Of a DNA stretch of 32,167 bases, positions 1-7,542 are shown in pieces; positions within the stretch are counted from its first letter, which is position 1, and the number at the start of each line of letters is the position of its first letter. The stretch comes from Eudoraea sp. (GTDB lineage Bacteria > Bacteroidota > Bacteroidia > Flavobacteriales > Flavobacteriaceae), in contig JAHEHU010000022.1 in the NCBI GenBank assembly GCA_024639765.1, forward strand, positions 1 through 32,167, in the 5' to 3' direction. Made by a program: the position numbers and the translations under genes. The notes under the pieces are model-generated. The model made no database searches. It saw only the letters and a list, made by a program, of their open reading frames with translations, and was not told the DNA's origin.

Positions 1-1142
1 ATGGCGTATTCCACTTCTTTGGCTATAACATGTTCCCCAAAAGCGGAAATAAAGTGCTTTATTCTTCCGGAAACGATGATCCGATAAGGCTTAACAGAAA
101 TAAACTGAATGGTATCTCCCAGATCGTACGCCCATAGACCTGCATTGGTAGAAATGATCATCGCATAGTTAACTCCCACCTCCACATCCTTTAGCGTAAT
201 TCTTTTGGGGTTTTCATTAAAAAAATCGTCCGCTTTTACAAACTCGTAGAAAATACCTGAATTCAATAAAAGAAGCATGCCCCTTTCATTTTGTTTATCC
301 TGATAGGCAAAAAACCCCTCACTGGCCGGGAAAAGCTCAATACTAGCTACTTTTCTTCCTATCAGACTCTCAAAGGTTGCCCTGTACGGCTCATAGTTTA
401 CCCCTCCATAGATAAATATTTCAAAATTCTTAAAGAGCTCTCCTACATTCTTCCCCGAAACCGATCTTAATTTTTCAAAATACATTTGCACCCAGGATGG
501 TATGCCGGCTATGACCGTCATATTCTCATCTATGGTTTCTTCTACGACCTTGTTTACCTTGGTCTCCCAATCCTCAATACAGTTGGTCTCCCAACTAGGC
601 AATCTGTTTTTTTGAAGGTAATTGGGTACGTAATGCGCCGAGATCCCGGAAAGTCTGCCTAATTTGATACCGTTCTTTTCTGTTAGCTCCGGACTTCCCT
701 GCAAAAAGATCATCTTTCCATCTACAAAGGAGGTGTTTCCGGTTTCATGGATATAATTGAGGATGGCATTTCGGGATGCTTCCACCTGATGCTTTATGGA
801 ATTTGTGGTAATGGGTATATATTTTGCTCCGGAAGTGGTGCCGCTTGTCTTTGCAAAATAAACAGGTCTGCCCGGCCAAAGAATATCATCTTTCCCGGCA
901 ACAACGTCATTTATATATGGAGTAAGAGCCTCATAATCTCGTATAGGTACCTCGTTTATGAAATCTTCATGTGATCTGATATTCTCAAATTTATGATCCT
1001 TTCCAAATTTGGTGTCCTTTGCCGATGAAATAAGTTCTTGAAAAAGATTCTCCTGGGTACTTATTGGATTGTTAACCCAGCGTGCAGTTCTTTTGTGGAT
1101 AATTCCGGCAAAGATCTTAGCAGCGAATGATTTTAAGGACAT
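1..1142 (-). CDS. GH3-like adenylate-forming enzyme, C-terminus cut off by window edge
   Basis: I read this frame directly: ATG at 1142, open for 380 codons to the window edge with no stop. Residues 98-105 read KTSGTTSG, the Ser/Thr/Gly-rich nucleotide-binding loop of adenylate-forming enzymes, and Y339-D343 (YDLGD) is the third family motif with an Asp that would contact the ATP ribose. Between them lie the aromatic and Gly-rich stretches usual for the GH3 family. Plant GH3 proteins join amino acids to jasmonate or auxin through acyl-AMP. The bacterial members have no settled substrate, so only the acyl-adenylating chemistry can be inferred. The gene lies 5 bases downstream of the M23 peptidase gene and is probably co-transcribed with it. 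The family assignment is firm and the substrate is unknown. Confidence 0.85.
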   Translation of the reverse strand, partial: MSLKSFAAKIFAGIIHKRTARWVNNPISTQENLFQELISSAKDTKFGKDHKFENIRSHEDFINEVPIRDYEALTPYINDVVAGKDDILWPGRPVYFAKTSGTTSGAKYIPITTNSIKHQVEASRNAILNYIHETGNTSFVDGKMIFLQGSPELTEKNGIKLGRLSGISAHYVPNYLQKNRLPSWETNCIEDWETKVNKVVEETIDENMTVIAGIPSWVQMYFEKLRSVSGKNVGELFKNFEIFIYGGVNYEPYRATFESLIGRKVASIELFPASEGFFAYQDKQNERGMLLLLNSGIFYEFVKADDFFNENPKRITLKDVEVGVNYAMIISTNAGLWAYDLGDTIQFISVKPYRIIVSGRIKHFISAFGEHVIAKEVEYA

Positions 1143-1147
1143 GTATC

Positions 1148-2017
1148 TTAGTTAAAATCAATATAATCTGATGGATTCACGGGGTTTCCATTGCTCCACA
1201 ATTCAAAATGCAGATGAGGTCCGGTAGTGAATTCCCCGGTATTACCAACAGAAGCAATGACCTCTCCTGCTTTCACAAGATCTCCCTGCTCCTTACTTAG
1301 AGAGCCGTTATGTTTGTATACTGATAACAAGCCCTCTTCATGTTCCATGATTATTACGAAGCCAGTTTCTGCGGTCCATTCTGAAAAAATAACGGTACCA
1401 TTGGCCACTGCTTTCACCGGGGCGTCTTTTTCGGCAACAATATCTACGGCAAAGTGTTTTTTATCGGCATCGTATTGATGAGAAATAACACCGGAGACCG
1501 GTGAGAACAAGACAAGGCTTCCCTGGGAGGTACTTCTTTGAAAGAGATTGTACTTGTCCTCTAAGGCAACTTGTGCCCTCAATACAGAGTCTTCCCTGAT
1601 GGGCGACAAGTCGACCGTGGAAGGGTCTATTTTGAATTGTTCAAACAAAGAATCCCTGTTTATTTCGTTGTTCTCTACATCCCCCCGAAGGACCATCCTA
1701 ATATTTTCTAAATACCTATTGGTATAAAATAGCACATTGACAAGTGAATCAGTTTTATAGGTAAGTTCCGTGGCTTGTTTTTTTAGTCGCGTTGAAGAAT
1801 ATCCCGGAATATATTCGCGTAAAGGTGTAAAGGCAATGAGCAATGTAGTGAGTCCGATCAGGACGATAATAAACAGGGTGCCCGTGATAAAAACATTCAA
1901 TCTGCTTAATTTAAAAGAGATCTTTTCTTCAAAAGTGCTTTCATTAAGAATCACCAATCGATACTTATGCAAGAGCTTCCGCCTGATCTCTTTTCTTTTT
2001 TTCCCTTTTTTCTCCAT
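1148..2017 (-). CDS. Membrane-anchored M23 family metallopeptidase (LytM-like)
   Basis: This 289-residue protein should cut peptidoglycan cross-links or activate amidases in the periplasm. The N-terminus is very basic, one membrane segment lies at about residues 41-63, and the M23 domain occupies about 168-285. Zinc ligands are visible as H188 and D192 (HFAVD) and in GPHLHFE (H268, H270), and H236 in YKHN is the usual catalytic His. The catalytic set is complete, so an active enzyme is likely rather than a degenerate EnvC/NlpD-type activator. I start at the ATG at 2017. A TTG three codons upstream falls inside the -7 promoter element and is rejected. It precedes the GH3-like gene by 5 bases and diverges from tatA. 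Confidence 0.88.
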   Translation of the reverse strand: MEKKGKKRKEIRRKLLHKYRLVILNESTFEEKISFKLSRLNVFITGTLFIIVLIGLTTLLIAFTPLREYIPGYSSTRLKKQATELTYKTDSLVNVLFYTNRYLENIRMVLRGDVENNEINRDSLFEQFKIDPSTVDLSPIREDSVLRAQVALEDKYNLFQRSTSQGSLVLFSPVSGVISHQYDADKKHFAVDIVAEKDAPVKAVANGTVIFSEWTAETGFVIIMEHEEGLLSVYKHNGSLSKEQGDLVKAGEVIASVGNTGEFTTGPHLHFELWSNGNPVNPSDYIDFN

Positions 2018-2023
2018 GCAACA

Positions 2024-2051
2024 CAAATATACATTTCGAATTGAATTTCAA
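2024..2051 (-). promoter_or_regulatory. Promoter of M23/GH3 operon, TTG-N17-TATATTTG
   Basis: On the minus strand, TTG (2051-2049) is followed after 17 bases by TATATTTG (2031-2024), an exact match to the Bacteroidota -7 consensus TAnnTTTG. The ATG at 2017 lies only 6 bases after the -7 box, so the transcript would have almost no leader. Confidence 0.65.
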
Positions 2052-2191
2052 CATACTACTATCCTAAAAATGATACGAGTACCTATTAGTTCTCTGTATT
2101 TCTTATTCAAATCGTCCATTCGTTGATGAGGTACGGCAATTAATGTACAATCTTAACGTTTGGAATAAATAATATCTATTTAGTTTTTTAT

Positions 2192-2199
2192 TACCTTTG
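2192..2199 (+). promoter_or_regulatory. -7 element TACCTTTG upstream of tatA
   Basis: This is an exact TAnnTTTG match 16 bases before the tatA ATG. I see no TTG at the expected 17-23 base distance upstream, so the -33 half is weak or absent. Confidence 0.5.
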
Positions 2200-2215
2200 T
2201 TTACCTTATAAATTA

Positions 2216-2404
2216 ATGCACATGATCTTACTAGTACCTTTTCTGGCAATAGGCCCCTGGCAAATAGCAGTCGTCGTAGTTTTAGTTCTATTGCTATTCG
2301 GCGGTAAAAAAATTCCTGAACTAATGCGGGGATTGGGCAGTGGAATTAAAGAATTCAAAGACGCCTCTAAGGAAGATGATAAGTTAGAGGAGAAAAAAGA
2401 GTAA
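2216..2404 (+). CDS. tatA: Sec-independent translocase protein TatA/TatE family
   Basis: At 62 residues this has the whole TatA plan: a short hydrophobic N-terminal helix (about residues 3-27), the hinge LLFGGKKIPEL with its Phe-Gly pair, an amphipathic helix (MRGLGSGIKEFKDA), and a charged tail rich in Lys, Asp and Glu. TatA oligomers form the path by which twin-arginine substrates cross the inner membrane folded. No tatC is present here. The start could be M1 (2216) or M3 (2222); I keep M1. A strong terminator follows directly, so this is a one-gene transcript divergent from the M23/GH3 pair, an arrangement I recall from other flavobacteria. Confidence 0.93.
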   Translation: MHMILLVPFLAIGPWQIAVVVVLVLLLFGGKKIPELMRGLGSGIKEFKDASKEDDKLEEKKE

Positions 2405-2424
2405 CACAGTATATACATAAGCTT

Positions 2425-2458
2425 AAAAGGCAGCCTTTAAAAGGCTGCCTTTTTTGTT
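2425..2458 (+). terminator. Rho-independent terminator after tatA
   Basis: An 11-bp perfect stem (2425-2435 with 2443-2453, core GGCAGCC/GGCTGCC) has a 7-base loop and runs into a T tract. It begins 20 bases after the tatA stop codon. Confidence 0.9.
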
Positions 2459-2853
2459 TCAAATTTCTCTAATTCAAAGAAGGAAAGCCATTCTTAGTAA
2501 AAGGTGATAAAACCTTACCTAAATTAACATCAAATCTTAACATACCTATCGGTATTTATAAAATATTTGTCTTCCCTGTCCTGGGCTGTCCTTGGCAGCT
2601 ACCAGGCCCATATCAAATGTGGCTCGAGTATTAAAAATTGGTCTTATTTAAGGTAGTCACACATCCCTGAGCGACATATTAGTGAGATACACGACAAAAA
2701 ACATTCATTTCACAACAAAAAGTAATCCTGTAGCATGAGAACTTCTAAATTCGGCGTTATGAAAGAGATATTATATGTATAGACCCCTTAATTCGGGGCG
2801 AATCAAATAGCCTGAATAAAAATTTCAGGTTATTATTTAGGGTCAATAAACAC
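2459..2853. other. 395-base non-coding interval with hairpins, leader of the OmpA gene
   Basis: No convincing gene lies here; the longest plausible reading frame (ATG at 2735) stops after 15 codons. Three local inverted repeats are visible. The first is CCTGG+GCTG (2580-2588) with CAGC+CCAGG (2596-2606), which has a 2-base bulge. The second is CCCC/GGGG at 2784-2798. The third is a stem at 2806-2834, listed separately. I could not match the interval to any known riboswitch or RNA family, and no TAnnTTTG promoter stands out. Confidence 0.5.
2806..2834 (+). other. 11-bp hairpin 19 bases before the OmpA gene start
   Basis: AATAGCCTGAA (2806-2816) pairs with TTCAGGTTATT (2824-2834) around a 7-base AT loop, with one G-U pair in RNA. 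The sequence after it is AT-rich but not a clean T tract. It could be a terminator of an upstream short RNA, an attenuator, or a structure controlling translation of the gene at 2854. The stem is seen; its role is not. Confidence 0.5.
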
Positions 2854-5649
2854 ATGAACATAAAACAATTCAGCATACTATTTCTTTTGCTATTTGTTAG
2901 CTATACAAGCGGGTATGCCTCCTTTATGGATATTTCCGTAACCGAAGGTACGGAGTTATCAGCTAAAGAGCTGTTCAAAAGCCAGGCAAAAGCGAATAAT
3001 ATAGCCACCAAAACTGTAGGTGGTTACACCAATGTCTATAATGGTTATTATCTTATAACAGGTGTATTCGGTGTGTCTGAAAATGCCCATAAATTTGCAG
3101 GTGCCCTTACTAAAAATGGTATGTCCCCGGGATATTTCAAAAGCCCAGAAAACGGGATGCATTATGTCTACTTGAACCATTTCTCTTCAGGAGCCGATGC
3201 CATAGCTTCTTATCTGCAAGCTAACTACAAGAAGAAGATGTGGATCTTGCATGTAGAAAACAGCAAAAAGAACCCTTCCGAAATAAGCGAAGCTATTGAA
3301 CCCGCAAAAACTACTTCAACAACACAATCGCACAACCAATTTCTAAGAAATGCGAAAAAAGCTAACATCGCCTCCCGAACTGTGGAAGGAATGACCAAAT
3401 TAGGAAATGGTTACTATGCAGTTGCCGGGGTATTTGGTGATAAAAGCAATGTTTCGAAATTTGTAAAAAAGCTGCGAACTAAAGGATTATTTCCCTTAAC
3501 AGCGGAAAATCCAGAATCTAAGTTGACCTATGTTTATCTCGCCCACTCCAACGATTGGAACGGGGTCCTAAAAGCGGCCTCATCCCGATTAAATGGAAAT
3601 TATGGTGATAAATTATGGATCATGCATATTGAAAATAAAACCGTATCCACGCCAATTTCAAAATCAAATTACGATGTGCTGTTTCAGAATCGTGCTTCGG
3701 CTCCCTTAAAAAAGAAGGCTTTTAAAACATCTGCCGTTAAAGATCCGCCCAATAAGATATTGCAAAAGGCGGATGAATACTTTGATAAAATGTGGTATTC
3801 AGAGGCCGCCGAACTATACGAATCTTTCCTCAAGAATAACGAGGAAAATTACACTTATGAGGTCATCCAAAAGGCGGGAGATTCGCATTATTTCAATACC
3901 AATATGGAGCGGGCCTTTTATTGGTATGACCTGCTGTATAACCGCTATAAAGAAGATATAAGCGCGGAAAACATATTTAAATACGCACATAGCCTTAAAG
4001 GAACCGGAAAATATGCCAGGGCAAAACGCCTGATGCGCCTTTACGACCGGAAAGTTAAGAAGGAAGGGATGCGCTATACTGTAGAGGATCCCAGAACCAC
4101 TCCTAAAGAAAAAGTGCTGGATAACATTCTGAATACGGAACAGGAATATACCATACGGAATATAAAAACAAATTCAGAATATTCTGATTTTTCCCCTATG
4201 TTCTATAACGAAGATCAGCTGGTATTTGCTTCCGCAATGGACTCGTCCTTCTTTAGCACTCGCAGGTATAAATGGAATAATCAACCCTATCTGGATCTAT
4301 ATGTAGCCAAGGTAAACAATGAATCTCAGGAGGTAAAGGATGCCATAAAATTCTCCAAAAAGATCAATACCAAATATCATGAGGCCTCCGTCACCTTTTC
4401 CCCGGATAATACCACCATGTATTTTACCAGAAATAATTACGGGAAGAAACTCAAGCGAGATAAAAATGGTGTGAACAATTTAAAAATATACAGGTCCAGG
4501 AAAGTAGCTGGTTCGTGGACAGAAGCTACTGAAGTCCCTTTTAATAGTGACGAATTTTCAACTGGCCATCCTGCCTTAAGTCCTGACGGGAAACAGCTCT
4601 ACTTTGTGTCTGACAGACCCGGAAGCCTTGGAGAAACTGATATTTTTGTAGTTGATGTCTACGAAGATGGTGGATACTCTGACCCCCGCAACCTGGGACC
4701 AGAGATCAATACAGAGCGTAAAGAAATGTTCCCCTTCATAAGCGATAAGAAACTCTATTTCTCATCAAACGGCCATATTGGACTAGGCGGATTAGATATT
4801 TATGAGGCAGCCTTTGACGAAGAAAATGGCTTCCAACAGGTAAAAAACATGGGCAAGCCCGTGAATAGCAAGAAAGATGATTTTTCCTATATAGTGAATG
4901 AAGGAACCCAAAAAGGATTCTTTGCCTCTAACAGACGTGGTGGTAAAGGAGATGATGATATTTATTCTTTCTCCAGACTATTGCCTGAAGAACTAAATCT
5001 CAATGCCATTGCAGGTGTTGTGACCGAGCAGGTAACAGGAGAGGTAATGCCCGAAGCACTTGTTACCCTTCTCGATGAGAACAATATTAAATTAAAGGAG
5101 GTTATTTCTGATAAAGACGGAAGTTTTGTTTTTGAAGATCTGGATAGTAATACAAAATATACAGTAAGAACTAATAAAGAAGGTTATTCTGAGGTAGTTC
5201 TCAATACACCTACCAAAGACAATGAACTCATCAATGTTGAGGTTTCCCTTGAAAAACTGGAGGACCTGATCGTTCTAGAGGAAGGGATCAAAAAGATCAA
5301 GTTAAATATGATCTTCTTCAACTTTGACAAGTCCAATATTCGCGATGATGCGGCTACGGAACTTAATAGATTAGTAGCGGTTATGCAGGAGAATCCCTCT
5401 ATGATCATCAAAATAGAATCGCATACAGATTCCAGAGGTAAAGCCGCTTACAATAAATACCTTTCGGATAAAAGGGCAAAATCTACCAGGGCATATATCA
5501 TCTCCAAAGGAATTGATCCGAAAAGAATAGAAAGTGCCATAGGGTATGGCGAAGAAAGACTATTAAATGGCTGTGATGGCAGTATTAGATGTAGTAGTGC
5601 CCAGCACCAGCTTAACAGACGTTCCGAATTTATTATTGTGAATATGTAA
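2854..5649 (+). CDS. Outer-membrane OmpA-like protein with two SPOR-like repeats, TPR, PD40 propeller and Cna-B-like domain
   Basis: This 931-residue envelope protein has a signal peptide (about 1-22) and two SPOR-like repeats of about 90 residues (47-136 and 168-262). TPR-like helices follow at about 298-400, then a PD40/WD40-like beta propeller (about 430-710) with SPDGKQLYF and FSPDNTTMYF blades. After that come a carboxypeptidase-regulatory/Cna-B-like domain (about 716-800) and a C-terminal OmpA domain (815-931). The OmpA domain keeps D859 (HTDSRG) and R874 (LSDKRA), which bind diaminopimelate in peptidoglycan. The TPR-PD40-CarboxypepD-OmpA order is that of PorE-like proteins of the type IX secretion machinery. 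The N-terminal repeats are extra and recur in the PorP/SprF protein near the right end of this window. A hairpin-bearing leader precedes it and a terminator follows, so it is probably transcribed alone. The domain calls are firm; a T9SS role is inferred. Confidence 0.88.
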   Translation: MNIKQFSILFLLLFVSYTSGYASFMDISVTEGTELSAKELFKSQAKANNIATKTVGGYTNVYNGYYLITGVFGVSENAHKFAGALTKNGMSPGYFKSPENGMHYVYLNHFSSGADAIASYLQANYKKKMWILHVENSKKNPSEISEAIEPAKTTSTTQSHNQFLRNAKKANIASRTVEGMTKLGNGYYAVAGVFGDKSNVSKFVKKLRTKGLFPLTAENPESKLTYVYLAHSNDWNGVLKAASSRLNGNYGDKLWIMHIENKTVSTPISKSNYDVLFQNRASAPLKKKAFKTSAVKDPPNKILQKADEYFDKMWYSEAAELYESFLKNNEENYTYEVIQKAGDSHYFNTNMERAFYWYDLLYNRYKEDISAENIFKYAHSLKGTGKYARAKRLMRLYDRKVKKEGMRYTVEDPRTTPKEKVLDNILNTEQEYTIRNIKTNSEYSDFSPMFYNEDQLVFASAMDSSFFSTRRYKWNNQPYLDLYVAKVNNESQEVKDAIKFSKKINTKYHEASVTFSPDNTTMYFTRNNYGKKLKRDKNGVNNLKIYRSRKVAGSWTEATEVPFNSDEFSTGHPALSPDGKQLYFVSDRPGSLGETDIFVVDVYEDGGYSDPRNLGPEINTERKEMFPFISDKKLYFSSNGHIGLGGLDIYEAAFDEENGFQQVKNMGKPVNSKKDDFSYIVNEGTQKGFFASNRRGGKGDDDIYSFSRLLPEELNLNAIAGVVTEQVTGEVMPEALVTLLDENNIKLKEVISDKDGSFVFEDLDSNTKYTVRTNKEGYSEVVLNTPTKDNELINVEVSLEKLEDLIVLEEGIKKIKLNMIFFNFDKSNIRDDAATELNRLVAVMQENPSMIIKIESHTDSRGKAAYNKYLSDKRAKSTRAYIISKGIDPKRIESAIGYGEERLLNGCDGSIRCSSAQHQLNRRSEFIIVNM
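2992..3639 (+). repeat. Two tandem SPOR-like protein repeats (OmpA protein residues 47-136 and 168-262)
   Basis: Copy 1 (2992-3261) and copy 2 (3355-3639) share NGYY, VFG, K-F-L-G spacing, YVYL, and a closing MWILHVEN or LWIMHIEN. The pattern of an aromatic-rich first strand, a helix with F..L...G, and a second strand YVYL resembles the SPOR fold that binds peptidoglycan. The DNA has diverged, so this is an old protein-level duplication. Confidence 0.75.
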
Positions 5650-5679
5650 ACCATCAACCAACTGACCTACCCCGGAAAG

Positions 5680-5710
5680 GCCATCTATGAAATTAGTAGA
5701 TGGCTTTTCT
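5680..5710 (+). terminator. Probable terminator after the OmpA gene
   Basis: An 8-bp stem (GCCATCTA at 5680-5687 with TAGATGGC at 5697-5704) has a 9-base loop and is followed by TTTTCT. It sits 31 bases past the stop. The T run is short, so efficiency may be moderate. Confidence 0.65.
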
Positions 5711-5891
5711 ATATACTATCAATAAGCATAGTTTATCCCTCCTTTCAGAAGACTCTAATACAATAAAACCGGCTTCGCCACAAGATTAAGACCCTATACA
5801 ACAAATATGAAAGGGGCATATACGCAATAAGGCAATTTAAAGTTATAACCATAAAAACAGTTCATTCTTATACTGCCTAAATCTTAATTAT

Positions 5892-6062
5892 ATGAAACAC
5901 ATTCTACTCCTGAAAGAGATATATTTAGAAGCCTTTAAAAATTTAGGTTCCTACTTTGTCCGCAACTTATTTAAAATTTTCACCTGGTTCTGTCTGGCCT
6001 GTTTGGTAATAGTACTTTATGCTTTTATTTTTAGAGTGGCCACAGGTTTTGCTTTTGATTGA
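5892..6062 (+). CDS. Small membrane protein, 56 residues, copy 1 of a tandem paralogous pair
   Basis: The frame runs from ATG at 5892 to TGA at 6060-6062. The N-terminal half is basic and amphipathic (KEIYLEAFKN). A single hydrophobic helix covers about residues 30-48, and the protein ends in TGFAFD. It aligns without gaps to the product at 6276-6446, with 34 of 56 residues identical, which is strong evidence that both are real genes despite their size. A terminator with a TTCG loop follows 28 bases after the stop. I recall a flavobacterial family of unknown function of this length and ending (possibly DUF6747) but cannot verify the name. The function is unknown; a one-pass inner-membrane protein is inferred. 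Confidence 0.8.
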   Translation: MKHILLLKEIYLEAFKNLGSYFVRNLFKIFTWFCLACLVIVLYAFIFRVATGFAFD

Positions 6063-6090
6063 AATAAAAGTGCAGGTATCAATAAAATAT

Positions 6091-6116
6091 ACGACCCTTC
6101 GGGGTCGTTTTTTTAT
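6091..6116 (+). terminator. Rho-independent terminator with TTCG tetraloop
   Basis: ACGACCC (6091-6097), loop TTCG, GGGTCGT (6102-6108), then a T run. It is a compact, very stable hairpin that ends the transcript of the first small gene. Confidence 0.92.
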
Positions 6117-6275
6117 TGTTGATTTTCAATACATCGGATAAAGTGACCCCTTGATAGAATCTCCCGTGCTACTACCTTTTAATAAACCGATTTATCTGTT
6201 ATTGGTCTAGTTATTATACTATTTGTATATCAGAAAATGATCTTTGCCTTAGGATAAACATTAAAAGGCAGGAAT

Positions 6276-6446
6276 ATGCAAAGAATTTTACACGTTAAAG
6301 AAATTTATTTAGAAGCATTTAGAAACTGGAGTAGTATATTTCTTAAAAAGTATTTTAAGGCTTTCTCCTGGTTCTGTTTCGCCCTTTGGCTTATAACCTT
6401 ATACGCATTTGTATTTAGGCTTTCTACGGGCTTTGCTTTTGATTAA
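6276..6446 (+). CDS. Small membrane protein, 56 residues, copy 2 of a tandem paralogous pair
   Basis: The frame runs from ATG at 6276 to TAA at 6444-6446 and encodes exactly 56 residues, like its neighbour. The conserved core is KEIYLEAF near the start, SWFCFALW in the hydrophobic helix, YAF.FR, and the C-terminal TGFAFD. Since each copy has its own terminator and over 200 bases separate them, the two are probably transcribed independently, perhaps under different conditions. A near-match -7 box (GATCTTTG, 6239-6246) lies upstream without a clear -33. The family is conserved in sequence but I can assign no function. Confidence 0.8.
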   Translation: MQRILHVKEIYLEAFRNWSSIFLKKYFKAFSWFCFALWLITLYAFVFRLSTGFAFD

Positions 6447-6454
6447 AAGGAATA

Positions 6455-6490
6455 AAAAAAGCTCCAAACCTTATGGCCCGGAGCTTTTTT
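6455..6490. terminator. Bidirectional terminator between the small gene and the DUF4837 gene
   Basis: The arms AAAAAAGCTCC (6455-6465) and GGAGCTTTTTT (6480-6490) have an A tract on one side and a T tract on the other, so it can end transcripts from both strands. It lies between convergent genes ending at 6446 and 6505. Confidence 0.88.
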
Positions 6491-6504
6491 TAATTTTTTA
6501 GGTC

Positions 6505-7485
6505 CTATTTGAATTTTATTGTTCGAATGATGGCCTCCAACTCAAACATATAATCTCTTTTATTTGTAGCCGGAGCAAAGGTAAATCCTTCTACAACAAG
6601 CTTTCGGTTATTCTTTTCGTCATCCATGATAAAGGTTGCGAATGGTCCGGCCATGGGATAATTTTCCATGTCCCAAATACTTCTTGCTTCAATTGTTCTT
6701 CTACCATCTATCTCTGTCATAAAAAAATACGGAGCAAAGGCGTCTTCCGTGGTCATGTAGGTCTTCTTATCGGGGAAATCTGGTCCCGGGATATACTTTT
6801 CTCCAATAGAATCGCGCATTCTAATAAAATCTGTTACAAAAGTAGAGTCGTTGGAAAGACTATTCCATGGAATTTCATAAGCAATTATATTCATACTCCC
6901 TTTTTGGATCTCACGATCTATCCAAACAAAATTTTCCTCTTGCTTTCCCAACTTGTATATGGAAGGAAGTCTTAAAGTGACTCCAAATTTATCTTCCAGG
7001 ATCTTGTCCTTGTTTAAAGATCTAAGGAATCTCTTTTGGGTTTCCTTTAATTCCATTGTGGAAATGGCCTGTATTATCTCTTCCGCACTGGTTTCAATAT
7101 TCTCAATGATCTCTTCCTCAGTTCTTCCCTTTATAACCCCTATCTCTTGTGGTGTTGCGTAAAGATCGGTTTTAACATGGGCCACATTTATTGTATCAAG
7201 ATCCACAAAAAGCACCGCTCTGCGATATCTAGTGGTGCCTGTAAAAACTTTTTGAGGCATTTGCTCCAAATTAAATATAGGTTCATCCCAGGTTAGGCCC
7301 ACCACGGGAGCGGCAAAATATTCCCTTAATTTATCGCCTACCGGGCCTTCCCACAGCTCATTGCTAATGACAACGCCTACAGAGTTAATAGCGCCAATAG
7401 AAGATGGTTTATACGTTTTTTTTGGCCCGTCATTACAGGAAGATAAGAGTAATAAGGCAAGCAGTAGCGTAGATAAGTGTTTCAT
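6505..7485 (-). CDS. DUF4837 family lipoprotein
   Basis: The 326-residue protein begins with a lipoprotein signal (MKHLSTLLLALLLLSSC, lipid-anchored C17). The rest has the alternating charged and aromatic pattern of DUF4837, with landmarks such as LWEGPVGDKLREYF near the start and AGPFATF and FEGFTFAP-type strands near the end. The family is restricted to Bacteroidota and its biochemical function is unknown. It lies 57 bases after the LysM transglycosylase gene on the same strand, downstream of pgk, and probably belongs to that operon. A role in cell-wall maintenance is inferred only from the neighbour. Confidence 0.82.
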   Translation of the reverse strand: MKHLSTLLLALLLLSSCNDGPKKTYKPSSIGAINSVGVVISNELWEGPVGDKLREYFAAPVVGLTWDEPIFNLEQMPQKVFTGTTRYRRAVLFVDLDTINVAHVKTDLYATPQEIGVIKGRTEEEIIENIETSAEEIIQAISTMELKETQKRFLRSLNKDKILEDKFGVTLRLPSIYKLGKQEENFVWIDREIQKGSMNIIAYEIPWNSLSNDSTFVTDFIRMRDSIGEKYIPGPDFPDKKTYMTTEDAFAPYFFMTEIDGRRTIEARSIWDMENYPMAGPFATFIMDDEKNNRKLVVEGFTFAPATNKRDYMFELEAIIRTIKFK

Positions 7486-7542
7486 TGATATTTGAGTCAG
7501 TATTTTTTATCGAGGTCTAAACATTACTTTAGCTTCGGTGTC

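Noticed and set aside
1770-2126. Plus-strand reading frame of 118 codons opposite the M23 gene
   Set aside because: It overlaps the M23 coding region and its promoter on the other strand; no recognisable domain.
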